From positions 62,001 to 126,000 of the forward strand of contig JARKIF010000035.1 of the NCBI GenBank assembly GCA_029378245.1: a DNA stretch of 64,000 bases, given 5' to 3'. How positions within the stretch are numbered: the stretch's first letter is position 1; each line of letters starts with the position of its first letter. A program made the translations under genes and the position numbers. The notes below the pieces were generated by a model. That model was given only the letters and a program-made list of their open reading frames with translations. It searched no databases and was not told where the DNA came from. Below, one piece after another: positions 1 to 10,132 of this stretch. The DNA comes from Roridomyces roridus (Eukaryota > Basidiomycota > Agaricomycetes > Agaricales > Mycenaceae).

Positions 1-86
1 AAGACGATGTGTCTGTACGCGCCAAGGTTACAGCCAGATTCGGCCTCGTACGGCGTATGTAGAGTAGTTATAATGCATGTATTTAT

Positions 87-2117
87 TCATTCCGTAGTAA
101 TATCATCGCTGGAAAGACGCATAGGAAGAACGGCCGCCCGCCCGAAGTTTTCGTAAAAGCTCTGCGTGTAGTACTGCGCAACGGCAGTTTCCAGCTGCTC
201 CTGCTCCAGTGCAGACCACTGCTCGTCCGGCTTCCCCAAGCAAGCCGCGTCAAGAAAGTTGGGCCGTCGCGTACGCGTTCTCCAATCGAGCATCAACTTG
301 CCCACGCGGATAAAGTAGCGTAGATGGTCGTCGGGAGAGGCAGAAGCAAACCCCCGGGTTGCTAATTCAAGGGGCACCGACTCCAGTTGTCCGCCTGGGA
401 AGCACATGCGGACGTCCTCCAAACGATCTAGGCTTGACGCGCGTCTGTCGATGGATGCCAGCTCAAAGCGGAAGTTTATCTCGGCGACCTGCCAGATGGT
501 CCGGCGGAAATCCTTTACAGTGTAGTGGGGAATAGAACCCGGGGGCACCGGCAGCTGGGCAAGCGCATTTTGATCGAGAAGACCACCTGCAATGAGGGGC
601 TCCAGTACGACCGCGAGGCTTCTACTACGCTTGCCCGTGCGTGACTTGGCGTGGCCACGGGACTTGACCAATCCCTCGAGAATGTCACGCCAGTCTTGAT
701 TCGAGAGCGGCGCCATCTTGTCGACACTGATCAAATAGAGAATCGCGTCCTGGACAACGCGCCAATGGTGCAGAAATTTGGCGCGCCGCTGGGGATTCTC
801 AGCCGATGCGAAGAGAGCTGGTTCAGGCAGGGTGAAAGGCGTTACGGAAGGTGGTCCCCCGGTCTTGTTGACGGAGCCCAGAGCAGCGCTCCACACAGGG
901 ATGTAATCCGGCATCTCCGGGGACTCGAGTTGGAGGTAGGGATCGTGGTCGACCTTTTTTGGGCCCTTGGAGCTGCCTTTCTTGCTCTTGTTACCGCCGT
1001 CCTGAGCCAGAGCGTCTAAAGTATGGTCAGTATGGCTCGGTAGATGGTATGGCTCGGGCTTACATGGTGCGTAGCGTTGCGAGGTGGTCGGTGACCGGAC
1101 AGGAGCACTGGGAGGAGGATGGGAGGGCTGCTTTGAAGAAGAAGCGGCAGTCGACGCAACCGAGAATGACGCTGCCGGCGATTCGAAAGAGGCAAAAATG
1201 TCACGATAGTAGGAGGTCCGCCGAAGCAAAGTGTGCATTGCAATCATTTTTTCGCTGGTGCTGTTGCCGGTATATATCGGATCGAGGTGGTCGGTGTCAG
1301 CCTGTACACTGCCCTGCAGTATTGAGATCGGGGCTGAGGTCGTTGACACCATCGATAGAATATTCTCGTTGGCAAAGACATGGAGCGGGCGCACCAGCCA
1401 AAATGGTAATTTGGCACGGAAGAGCTCCGAGGCGATGGTGACGTCCGCAGTGAACCCCCCCATACACTCCTCAACGACGCTGACGTTCTTGTACTCGTTG
1501 TTAACATCGACCAAATCGATTCTCGGTTTGTATATCTCGACAAAGTCGAGGAATGCGGTAAGCTCGAGAAAGTACCGCTGTACAGCGGTGAGTGTGACCA
1601 CCATTTTGTCGAAAGTCAAGGCGAGGCTTTCAAGCCGGGTCAGGCCATACTCGAGGCCCATATTGAGTGCGATGAGTAGAGCGTAAGGGGATTGATTGGG
1701 AGGAAGTGATTTAAGATATCGGACCACCCTGTCTAGTAGGGCTAGCGCAAGGTCGCGTATCTTGACGAAGTGGTGGAAGCGAAGACGCCCCAGCCCTCTG
1801 GTGATAGACGACAAACATTCGTGATCGTCCAGTGTGGGGGTGTACCACATGATGGCGAGGTGGGGGTGGCTCTCCCGCCGAGGCATTACAGCCAAATGGT
1901 AGAAAGAACGGCTGAGCTGCTGGGGCCAGAGCGTGGGGTCGTCCTTGCCGAACCGCGAGTCACGGTGGAAGTAGACGGCGTGGGTTTTGGAAATGTCCGG
2001 GAGCTCGGGCACGTAGTCGACATTCGACGTAACGAAGAAGGTGTCCCCGCCAACCCGCACGATACTGCCAACTCGTCCATCGAACGGCCCAAGTGGCGCT
2101 GAAGCAGAGTTGGACAA
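87..2117 (-). CDS. Unrecognised 676-aa protein, single exon
   Basis: This is a single open frame of 676 codons with no obvious intron, which is unusual here because other genes in the window are cut by ~50-nt introns. I do not recognise the family. The N-terminal ~300 residues look globular, with hydrophobic and aromatic-rich stretches. Around residues 320-400 there is a Ser/Pro-rich and then Lys-rich linker (KSKKGSSKGPKK at about 383-394). The last ~270 residues are again globular. There is no signal peptide and no convincing membrane segment. The setting (gene relics, repeats and two DNA transposons downstream) and the intronless structure suggest an element-associated gene or a dispersed lineage-specific family, but this is inference. 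The first in-frame ATG was taken as the start. Confidence 0.6.
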   Translation of the reverse strand: MSNSASAPLGPFDGRVGSIVRVGGDTFFVTSNVDYVPELPDISKTHAVYFHRDSRFGKDDPTLWPQQLSRSFYHLAVMPRRESHPHLAIMWYTPTLDDHECLSSITRGLGRLRFHHFVKIRDLALALLDRVVRYLKSLPPNQSPYALLIALNMGLEYGLTRLESLALTFDKMVVTLTAVQRYFLELTAFLDFVEIYKPRIDLVDVNNEYKNVSVVEECMGGFTADVTIASELFRAKLPFWLVRPLHVFANENILSMVSTTSAPISILQGSVQADTDHLDPIYTGNSTSEKMIAMHTLLRRTSYYRDIFASFESPAASFSVASTAASSSKQPSHPPPSAPVRSPTTSQRYAPCKPEPYHLPSHTDHTLDALAQDGGNKSKKGSSKGPKKVDHDPYLQLESPEMPDYIPVWSAALGSVNKTGGPPSVTPFTLPEPALFASAENPQRRAKFLHHWRVVQDAILYLISVDKMAPLSNQDWRDILEGLVKSRGHAKSRTGKRSRSLAVVLEPLIAGGLLDQNALAQLPVPPGSIPHYTVKDFRRTIWQVAEINFRFELASIDRRASSLDRLEDVRMCFPGGQLESVPLELATRGFASASPDDHLRYFIRVGKLMLDWRTRTRRPNFLDAACLGKPDEQWSALEQEQLETAVAQYYTQSFYENFGRAAVLPMRLSSDDITTE

Positions 2118-2330
2118 GAACTAGGGGTGGATTGAGCGTACGCACCCTGTGGATTTCTGTTCCTGAGGAGGTCTATCTCCATGTTGCATGGCAGAGCAAG
2201 CCGACTTGGTAGTGAGTTCGAGAGTCCGCTACGACTTGGAAGTCAAAGACAGATTCGAGAGGAAGGGATAGAGGAAGGGGTAGAGGAAGTGGGTGCAGAG
2301 AGAAAGGTCTGGAAGCTGACAAAGATTTGA

Positions 2331-2986
2331 TGTCCTGGGTCTGCGCTACCCTGCCGGTTCAATATCGTCGAATGCCCTGTTTGCTTCAGCCAAGTAGAGT
2401 GGCCCGTCAGTCTGCCTGCGGCCATACCTGGTGTCGAGCGTGCCTCACCCAGTATTTTCTCTCTGCAGTCGAGAGTCGCTGCTTCCCGCTGAGATGCCTC
2501 GGCGACGAGGCGAAATGTACAGAACTCATGCCTCCCTCCCTCGCTCACAGGATCCTTCAGCTTAACGAGTTCAGCGTTTTGGCCAAGGCCGCACTAGCCG
2601 CCTACGTCCACACACATCCCGAAGAACTGCACTACTGTCCTTCCCCCGATTGCTTGCAAATTTACCGGACCGCTCCGAAGGGAACATTCGTGCTATGCCC
2701 GTGCCTCCACCGTATCTGCCAATCTTGCCATGCGGAAGCACATGACGGATTCGCTTGCAAGGATTGTAACAATACCGACAAACTATTCAGTCAATGGGCG
2801 GAGCTGAATGACGTCAAAAAGTGTCCTGGGTGCCGTATCCCTATCGAGCGGGGCGAGGGGTGCCACCATGTTACCTGTATCCAATGCCGAACACACTTCT
2901 GTTGGGTGTGTTTGAAAACATTCCCAAAGGGCGAGGGTATCTACCTTCACATGCGCGTGCAGCACGGTGGTATCGGGTTAGAATAA
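2331..2986 (+). pseudogene. RBR (RING-IBR-RING2) E3 ubiquitin ligase relic, frameshifted in RING1
   Basis: RBR ligases carry ubiquitin on a catalytic cysteine in RING2. The ORF from 2327 shows the second half of RING1 (CGHTWCRACL, then a CxxxxxxxC pair), an IBR-like cluster (HYCPSPDC ... FVLCPCLHRICQSCHAEAH ... CKDC) and a RING2 (KKCPGC ... GEGCHHVTCIQC ... FCWVC). The catalytic Cys is expected in EGCHH, about residue 179. The first RING1 pair (VECPVCF) is encoded at about 2361-2381, but in a different frame. The two halves rejoin only if one base is restored near 2394-2400 (SLP|CGHTW). Upstream the CPVC frame has a stop at 2328 and no ATG. This is therefore a relic, a gene with an unseen 5' exon, or a sequencing error; a relic seems most likely given the neighbours. 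Confidence 0.7.
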
Positions 2987-3204
2987 TGATTTTTGTAACT
3001 AAATCGAACAACTTGTACATGAAGTAGCAATGGAATTGTGGTGTTAGGCTGAAGAAGTTAGAAAGATAGCCAACACGAGATCTTCGGTGCGGTGAAGGGC
3101 GGTGAAAAGGGTATGAAGAAATTCCAATGATCGAACGAGGCGCCAATCAGCCGATCTGGCAATAGGCGAATGGTGCCCTCGTGGGTCTGCGTGGACATGG
3201 CAGC

Positions 3205-3830
3205 GACTGAGAGGCGATTCACTTCATAGGAGACACACAGCCGTGCTTTGGTGTATTCACGCAGAATTTCTCGGTCGAAGGGGATGTAGTTCTTGGAAGT
3301 CCAATTCGAGAAGAGAATGGGACGACCGAGAGCCTCCATCGCCGAGGAGTCAATGTTCTGGTCGGTCCAGAGTTTGTCTTCCTCTGTGACCAGACGGTCT
3401 TGGAACAAACCCAAAGCCTCGTGTGCCCAGACACGAACGAGACCTTCAACCGAAAGAACCTCGAGAGGACGGATAGCCTCGTATACCCCACGAATCCACC
3501 GGGTCAGCTCACGTGGACTTGCTCGTGGCGAGCGAACGGTGTCTGTGGTGGGGACGACAACGTCAGAAGCGGTCACGCCGTGCGCCTCGATCTCGATGAC
3601 CGGCGCCTTGGATTGCCCAGCGACCCATTCATTCACCACTGGAGACTGGTACATTGAACTCGATGAGGGAGTTGCCTGCGAACGGTGGTAGGTCGATGCT
3701 GGTCTGTTTTCGCAAAAACTCTCCCTTCTCCGCTCGTAGGTCCAGTTTGGCATCACCAGAGAACACCCAAATGATGACCAACAGACGATTCGTCACATAT
3801 TGCTGCTCTACGCACTCGGGGGACAACGGC
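3205..3830 (-). pseudogene. Cytoplasmic dynein heavy-chain fragment (AAA3-AAA4 region), internally deleted
   Basis: On the minus strand a stretch near 3830-3660 reads [18 protein letters not shown]...SLIEFNV. A second frame (232-aa ORF 3058-3756) then reads [67 protein letters not shown] and [11 protein letters not shown]. These are hallmark segments of dynein heavy chain around AAA3 and the start of AAA4. The protein jumps from PTTDTVR directly to SPRELTRW. In intact dyneins roughly 190 residues with the AAA3 Walker A and B motifs lie between these, so the ATPase core is missing. A frame change is needed near 3660, and similarity stops soon after SYE. It is a non-functional gene fragment; the working gene must be elsewhere. 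Confidence 0.75.
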
Positions 3831-4010
3831 AAGTCCGGATGAACGTGGGACAAGCCACAGCTTGTCCGTGTACGAGACGACAGGGTTGGGTGCGGGAGTC
3901 GAGAGAGGTAATCCTCCACACCAATCCAAGGATACCGGTGAGCCCAGGACAATTGGCCGCAACACGGAGTCGCCGGACGATGCGAAACCGGAGGTGTAGC
4001 TGTACCACAT

Positions 4011-4757
4011 AGGCAATGTACCCTGTCGTGCCTGGGGGGTACATTCAATTGTGGCCACAGCTTGGCAACCCAGCCACAGTGTGCCCACATTGCATTGTAC
4101 CCTGTCACAGCCTTGCTAAATGAATTGCACCCAGCCACAGCAGGGCAAAATAGCTGCCAGCAGGCTGAATTGAACCCCAGACCTACAGGGTAGAGATTAC
4201 TATATTAGGAATGACTGCTTACTGCTACACTACAGAACCATACTGGTTGCTTTATTTGATGCCACTACTACCCTATTTGACCAACCCTGATCTGATGCTG
4301 TCATTCCCATTGGATGATGCCCCTAACCACCATTCACAGCAGATATCACCCCTAACCGCCCATTCACGGTGGATTATGAGTTCTTCCACTCACAGACGAA
4401 GCCGCGGGGGGGATGTCATTTGTTTAGGGGTGCACCAAACCTAGCCTAACCTAACCTAACCCACGTCTAACTGCCGATTCACTGCTGGATCTCAGTCTGA
4501 GGGCATAGTTTGGCTTGATGTGGAGAGCCATCTGTCACTCTTCTCTAGCTCAGTTGGTTAAGCTGTCTGCCATCCACTCTCCCTGGATGACAGTAGGAGG
4601 TTTTGGGTTCAATTCCTCCTTGCTGCATTTTAATTTCTTTGCTGTGCACTGCCAAAGGTACATTGCAATGTGGGCACATGATGGCTGCCTTGTCAAGCTG
4701 TCACCTTATTTAAATGTACCCCCCTGCCACGGCAAGGTACAATGCATTGTGGCTACA
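4011..4757. repeat. Segment bounded by ~95-bp inverted repeats
   Basis: Sequence 4011-4106 (caatgtaccctg...cagccacag...gtgcccacattgcattgtacc) returns in inverted orientation at about 4662-4757 (ggtacattgcaatgtgggcac...tgccacggcaaggtacaatgc). The two arms match imperfectly over ~95 bp, and the 560 bp between them contain a tRNA-like module and no credible gene. This could be a non-autonomous TIR element or two independent insertions of one short repeat. Related sequence (cccacattgcatta) occurs at 52049-52150 and 53945-54060. Confidence 0.5.
4539..4628 (+). repeat. tRNA-like (SINE-head) module with box A and box B
   Basis: A good pol III box A (TAGCTCAGTTGG, 4546-4557) lies ~50 bp upstream of a good box B (GGTTCAATTCC, about 4605-4616). 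A hairpin between them has stem CATCCA/TGGATG and a 7-nt loop CTCTCCC, which would put CUC at the anticodon position. The acceptor ends do not pair and the T stem is weak, so this is not a functional tRNA gene. It is best read as the head of a tRNA-derived SINE or a decayed tRNA. Confidence 0.45.
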
Positions 4758-5574
4758 ACCCAGGGTGGACACCGGGCTGTCATGGCGTCCAAACTCGGCT
4801 GAAATCCGAATGAGCCTAGAACGGAGAGGACGCAATGCCGTGTACTCACCGGATAAGAAAGTGGGAGAGCTCTGGATCCCGAGTGTACCTCTTCAGAAGT
4901 TTAGATGCCTGCAGCCAAGTCAGCAGTCGTTTCCTCGACGGGAGCGTTAAACGCGTACAATTGTAGAAACATTGATGAAATCGATCTTGGAGAGAGCGGA
5001 GATGAAGAACAGAAACGGAGGAGCTGTCCTGTAAGAGAGGTGAGGATACGAGAGAAAGAAAGAAAAGTAGATCGACTGACCGTCACAGTGCAGCTGGTGC
5101 AGCTGTCCCTCTGGGAATCGGATAATGTTCGTCGTTCTTGATGATGATTCTGGCAGAGAGTCGGTGGTGCTCGAGTGACTGAAGAAGAAGCCCTCACCTT
5201 CGACTCGGACAGGAAGTGGCAGGTATCGGCCTCGTCGTCATCTTTGTCACCAGCTATCGCACTCGCAATTCCCTTGCAAGCGCTGGTGGCAGAGTGTTCC
5301 CCAGTAACCAAGTCCACCTAAGCTCGACCGCGCGTTGGGTATGCCGCGCAGTCAGTCCGTCGCGCCTGGTAGGGAGGGCCAGAGAGCATTCGGTGGGTCT
5401 GTACCGAAGAACGTTGCACCCACATGAGCTGCAGGCGCAAACCGCCGCTGGAGACTGCCTTGACCGTCATCGTATGCACTCGCAATCATTTGGCAAGCGC
5501 TGGTGGCAGACTGTTCCCCATGAAACAAGTCCACCCAAGCTCGACCGCGTGTTGGGTATGTGTTATATCCATGT
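4758..5574. other. Unassigned region with two ~90-bp direct repeats
   Basis: Two copies of a ~90-bp unit (about 5251-5342 and 5467-5558; shared core gcaagcgctggtggcaga...ctcgaccgcg) lie 216 bp apart in direct orientation. On the minus strand they encode related peptides (SATSACKGIASA and SATSACQMIASA). A coding-like minus-strand stretch ending in a GTGAGT donor lies near 4850-4920 (KLLKRYTRDPELSHFLIR). I cannot assemble a gene or name a family; this may be another gene fragment. Confidence 0.35.
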
Positions 5575-6240
5575 CATCCCGACTTCGATCCGAGGCCCTC
5601 CGATCCCTCCGGGCCCTCCGATCCCTCTGGGCCCTCCGGTCCCTCCGACCTTCCGGCCTCTTCCATCCAAGATGCATTCGATCACGTCATATTGCACAAT
5701 CTTACGTTGTTATATCCATGCATGTCCAACTCTCCCGACTCTCCCTTGGACCTTCCGACTCCTCCGGTTCGGATCATTTCCGACTGATCCGGACATTCCG
5801 ACCTTGATGCATCCGATCTGTTCGTATTGCACAATCCTATAGGGTTTTCACGCAATAAAGTTCTTCTGAGCGTTTCCCTTATTGTGATTATCTTTATCTT
5901 CTTCTCTCTTATTATTGTAGTATAGATCTTATTGTCTTTCATACTTCTGACTCCATTAGGTCGTGTCATACTTACTTAGTATATATAGGCGATACGACTT
6001 TGATGTACCTCAGTAGTTAATTAACGTGTGTTGCCTCCACAACTCCTCTGTGCCATCTAGTCTCCGAGTAATCCTCTCTCGGAAGTCAAGTGGTTGGTGC
6101 GCTCTCCCTCCGAGTAGCGTTCACCTCATCCGGATCACCTTCGGTCATCATCCCACGGTCCTCCGACCTCCGACCCTCCGACCTCCGACCTCTGGTTCCG
6201 GCCCTTTGTCCTATCCTCCGGCACGGACATTACAGTATGC
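5575..6240. repeat. CCTCCG-rich low-complexity tracts and LTR-like sequence
   Basis: Tandem ccctccgatccctc-type repeats fill 5590-5665, and related ccgacctccg repeats fill 6158-6205. The 13-mer tgttatatccatg occurs twice (about 5563 and 5707). It is followed after the second copy by AT-rich sequence with a TATA-like tatatata near 5980. This resembles a decayed LTR but no matching partner or boundary is clear. No gene is seen. The region ends exactly where the KDZ element begins. Confidence 0.35.
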
Positions 6241-6602
6241 CAGCTGGTACAGTTAAATTAACGCGTTAAACCGGGGTACTAACCCAGGTTCGAACGCGTT
6301 GAAGCAGGGATCTAACCCAGACCCAAAAGGGGTGCCCGGCAGACGCTGCCGGGGCTTCCTCCTGCCGAAGCAGTAGTGTTCGGCACAGGAAAACAATGTT
6401 TTGCATCTATTAAATACAATATTATTCAAATACTAAATACTGTTCAACGCGTTGAAGGAGACTTCAACGCGTTGAATTGTCGAAATATGATGCCCGCGTT
6501 CAACGCGTTATTCTTCAACGCGTTAATCCGTTTTAACGCGTTGAATTGTCGAAATATGATCCCCGGGTTCAACGCATTATTGTGATTGGGGTTCAACGCG
6601 TT
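6241..6602. repeat. Left-copy outer end: TIR plus AACGCGTT cluster
   Basis: The terminus is followed by eight exact AACGCGTT palindromes (starting at 6260, 6293, 6446, 6466, 6502, 6517, 6535 and 6595) and a decayed one near 6570, most extended to TTCAACGCGTTGAA or TTAACGCGTTAA. Such subterminal repeats are typical transposase-binding sites in other DNA transposons. Each contains two CpGs and the ACGCGT hexamer. Confidence 0.7.
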
Positions 6603-6674
6603 AGAAAGGCATCACTGAATCAATTTGGGATCAAAAAAAAAACATTCGGCTCGTATTTACTGCAAAAGAAGCGT

Positions 6675-9579
6675 CTACGAGAGCTCGCGTTCGCGACGCA
6701 TCTCATCGAGGATTGCTGCTTGCTCCTCAGGGTCGAGGGCCAGTATCCCCGCGCGCTCCTCGGGGTCCAGACCCTCGAGAATGAGCGCATCGAGCTCGGC
6801 ACCCTCGGGCTCCATCACCACATCATCCGGCTTGACGAGCGCGTCCACCAGGATGGTGGGGCCATCAACGTCCATGAGATCGTTGCTGGCAGCGGTGGGC
6901 ACGGCGGGTTCGGCGGCGGCGGGTTTGGCAGGTCCAGGCGCATCATTGGGGCCGCCGGGGTCGTTCACAGTAAGACTAAAAAGGAATCTTTAGCACACAT
7001 TCGAAGATAAAGAAGGAAAGCTTACCGCTCGAGAACCCACGTCACGTCGGCTGCCATCTTCTGCCACTCGCCGTTGTTCACGCCCCCATCGGCAACCTCG
7101 GCCCACATCTTGAGCCCCATCAGGACGCTCAAGAAGCCGTTCTTCCCTCGTAGATCCACCTCCCTCAAGGAATCATCCCCCTGCAGCAGAGAAACATCCC
7201 CATTTTCCTCCGTCTTCCGCCGCCACACAGGGTTGCTGGCCACCCACCACTTCCACATCCGCACGTCGAGAGCCTTGATGTCTTCTTTTGTAGCGCCACC
7301 GTCCTTCGCCGGGATCCGGTAGCCCGCCTTTCGTCCCCGCGCAACCCACTCGCTGATCTCCCGGGGCCTCGACTGAGGTATATGGGAAGGACGGCTGGCG
7401 TGAAACTCGCTGGCAAACTCGCTGCGCCACCACAGGGTTAACAGCTTCTCCCAGGCCGGGCCCCACTCGGCAAACAGCTGGCCGTATGCCTCGCGCGCCC
7501 CTTCGATCCCAGCACCTTTATTGGCGAGGCGGGGACGAGGACGGCCACGCTGAGCGTCGGCACGGGACTCCACCACCTCCTCAGGCTCCTGGTCGCCTTC
7601 CTCCCCGTCTTCTCTGCCCTCTTTCTCCTCGTCATCCTCGGCACCTGCATCATCCACGTCTTCACCCACCCCACCATCCTCGTTCTCATCCCCCTCCACC
7701 CTTGCTTTCTTCTTCTTGCCACGCCCCTTCGCTGTAGCCTTGCGCTTTCCCTTCCCCGTCGTCTGCGAATCCGGCCCCCACCCCAGCTGGCTGGTAACGG
7801 CGCCAAAACCAAGCTTTGCCATGACGGCACGTCTCTCCGCTGCATCCTCCATGTACTTACGGTCCACGCCGGTAAGCCTCTTGAAATCCTCAATCAGCTT
7901 CTGACGCTTCTCGCTTTCCAAGAGCGCCAGCTCGGCGGCAAGGAACGGGCCAATGCCCTCGACCTGCAATCCAGCCTGAGGAGGAACAGGCGCGGTCATG
8001 CTGCCATTGAGAGACATGGTGAGGAGGGGAGGAGGAGGAGGAGGGCTAGTGCTGCCCTCGAGAGACGTGTTGACGACGGGATGAGGAGGAGGAGGGCTAG
8101 TGCTGCCCTCGAGAGACGTGTTGAGGACGGGAGGAGGAGGAGGAGGAGGAGGTGCAGCACTGCCCTCGATCGACGCGATCACGACGGGAGGAGGAGGAGG
8201 AGGGGTCGCGCCGCCCTCGAGAGACGTGTTGACGACAGCAGGAGGAGGAGGAGGGGTCGCACCGTCCTCGAGAGACGTGCTGTTGGCGACATTCTTCTTC
8301 CTGCGCTTAGCAGCGCTTCCAGCAGGAATGGCCCCAGATTCCTCCAGCGCGAGCCTTTTCTTGAACTTGTGGCCGTTGTATACGAACTTGCCGAATAGAT
8401 TCATGAGGTACGAATGCTTGTCCTCGTCCCAGGAGCCAAAGTCGAGGTCCGGATGCTTCTTGTACTCTTCGCCGCCCTGTACGCTACGAGGATAAATTAG
8501 TAACGCTCTTGCACAGCACAAGGAACGAGATTACTCACAACATGGCATGCACCGTCTTTGCAGCCTTCTTCTTCTTCTTACTCGTCGTCCCCTCGCCCTC
8601 GACCTTCCCTGCCAGCAGCACGATGTCGTATCCCGTGCATTTACGCAGCCTGTCGACCAAAGGCTCTGCGATTGTCGAGAAGCGTTTCCGCGCCCTGTAA
8701 AGTAAATTTGGTGAGCACTCACTCGTTGGGAGAAAAGCACTGCGCTTACAGTTCTTTCTCCTCCTCAGTGAGCAAAACCTCGAAGCCTTTGCCAGCTTCA
8801 CCCTCCTCATCGTCGTCCCCCTCGTTATTGCTCAGCACGACCTCCTTCGTCCGCGCGATTTCGTCCTCCTCCTCACCATCACCACCCTTGGCGTACGCCC
8901 GAGTGTACTGCTCGCGCAGCGTGTCGATCACGTCGACAGGCTCCTGGGCCAGAAGACGCCCGGCCATTGCAACGCGTAGGCTCAAGGCCTGCTGCGGGAG
9001 TGGGTCCGGGTGCTCCTTCTCGAAGGCGTCGTCGACCTTGTCCTTGTACGCAGCCTGCCCCATGTACCATTGCGCGAAGGTAGGCTTCCTCTTGATCTCC
9101 TTCGCGTCGGCAGCTGGTTCTTCAGGGATCAGCTTGACGAACATCTTATCCACAACGGTGCGGACAAGACCAAGGTTGGTGCGTTGGCGCGCAAACCAAT
9201 GGTGTAGTTTCTGAGAACGATCAGCTATGTGGTAACACAGATTGCGGGGTATACGTACCGCGTCCATCGCCGTCACGATGTCCCCTTTTGCCTTCACTTC
9301 TTCCGGGGTGGTGGGCTCACGCGCGAGGTCGGTGAGGTCGGAAGGCGGCTCGACGTCCAGAGCCAGACGCCACGGGAATTTGGCGAGATACGCTGCGAGC
9401 AACTCGGGAAACATCGGGCTGGCACCACCGCGCTTGATAGTGCCATCCTTGTTCTTCGACATCGTGTTGTAGCGGGGAATCCAGCTGTTGAGGAACTCGA
9501 GGCGCGCCCCCTTGAAATCTCCCTGGTTGCCAGGCTTCCCCTTCTCGCCCGGTGCTTTGCCTTTGCCTTTCTTGCTCAT
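6675..9579 (-). CDS. KDZ-element cargo A (left copy), Pro-rich repeat protein of unknown function, ~898 aa
   Basis: Proposed coding exons on the minus strand: 9579-9259, 9210-8750, 8694-8539, 8483-7026 and 6975-6675. All introns are 48-55 nt with GT...AG borders and the sum is divisible by three. The start is the ATG of MSKKGKGK (an in-frame ATG 48 nt upstream is possible). Order of features: a basic N-terminus; a charged helical region with an acidic tail; a core with KKHPDLDFGSWDEDKHSYL; about five tandem ~20-aa repeats of the type NTSLEG..PPPPPPVV; an NLS-like GKGKRKATAKGRGKKKKAR followed by an acidic tract; a Trp-rich segment (RMWKWWVASNPVWRRK); and an Ala/Pro-rich acidic tail. Probably nuclear (inference from the NLS). 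No known domain is recognised. It is the outermost cargo gene, transcribed toward the element end. Confidence 0.7.
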
Positions 9580-9881
9580 GATCGCAGCGGGACGAAGAAT
9601 TTGCTGGTGCAGCACGTGGAGACGCAAATACTGGCAACTTGCCCCATCAGCGATTGATTTCGCTAGGAGGATGTCGAGCGCAAAGGGTGGTGCGACGTCG
9701 AGCAGAGCAGAGCATGGTGGAGGTGAGAGAGTGAAGCCGAGTGGTGGTGGGAATGTGGGCGACCCAGTACACGCTGTCAGTGCGGAGATTAAGGGGTTCG
9801 TCGAAAATACATTTGAATTGACGTCAATCTAATCTCTAATCTCGAGGGTATATTTAAACCGCCACCCCTAATACACTAGGT

Positions 9882-9990
9882 ATTGGTGGGGCAGAGGTCC
9901 AAGACACCAGCCCAATTTCCTTACGGTTGTTGGGCTCGTCAATTGGACCTCCGCCTCCACCAATCCTTTTTGCGTTCGATTCCCCGGCTG
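9882..9990 (+). repeat. Long imperfect hairpin next to a box B-like sequence (left copy)
   Basis: attggtgggGcagaggtccaa...cagcccaa pairs with ttgttgggct...ttggacctccgcctccaccaat, giving ~30 paired positions around a short loop (ccttacgg). It is followed by GTTCGATTCC (about 9974-9983), a box B-like T-arm sequence. It lies between the start of cargo A and the 3' end of cargo B. It may be an inserted tRNA-related relic or the shared promoter area of cargo A. Confidence 0.4.
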
Positions 9991-10132
9991 AGCGTCTCTT
10001 CTCTTTTTTATTTTATTTTAAAGTCCCGACAGTCAAGCTCAATTCAGACGACTTTCAGAAGCACCAGCAAGATATATACATTCGTTTTCTAAAGACAGCT
10101 CGTGCTACAAAAGGTTCTGCACCCAGCATCCC

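Noticed and set aside
4444..4461. cctaacctaacctaaccc as a telomere remnant
   Set aside because: Only about three units and the word is CCTAA rather than CCCTAA; too short to claim.
5563..6050. Complete LTR starting tgttatatccatg
   Set aside because: No paired LTR, primer-binding site or target duplication could be defined; kept only as LTR-like sequence.
6260..6602. AACGCGTT array as a possible CRISPR-like repeat
   Set aside because: Repeats are 8-14-bp palindromes with irregular spacing and no unique spacers; the genome is fungal.
8081..8398. Antisense Gly/Arg-rich ORFs opposite the cargo A proline repeats (also 35214-35628)
   Set aside because: They are the complement of CCTCCT-type codons; low-complexity shadows with no start context or family pattern.
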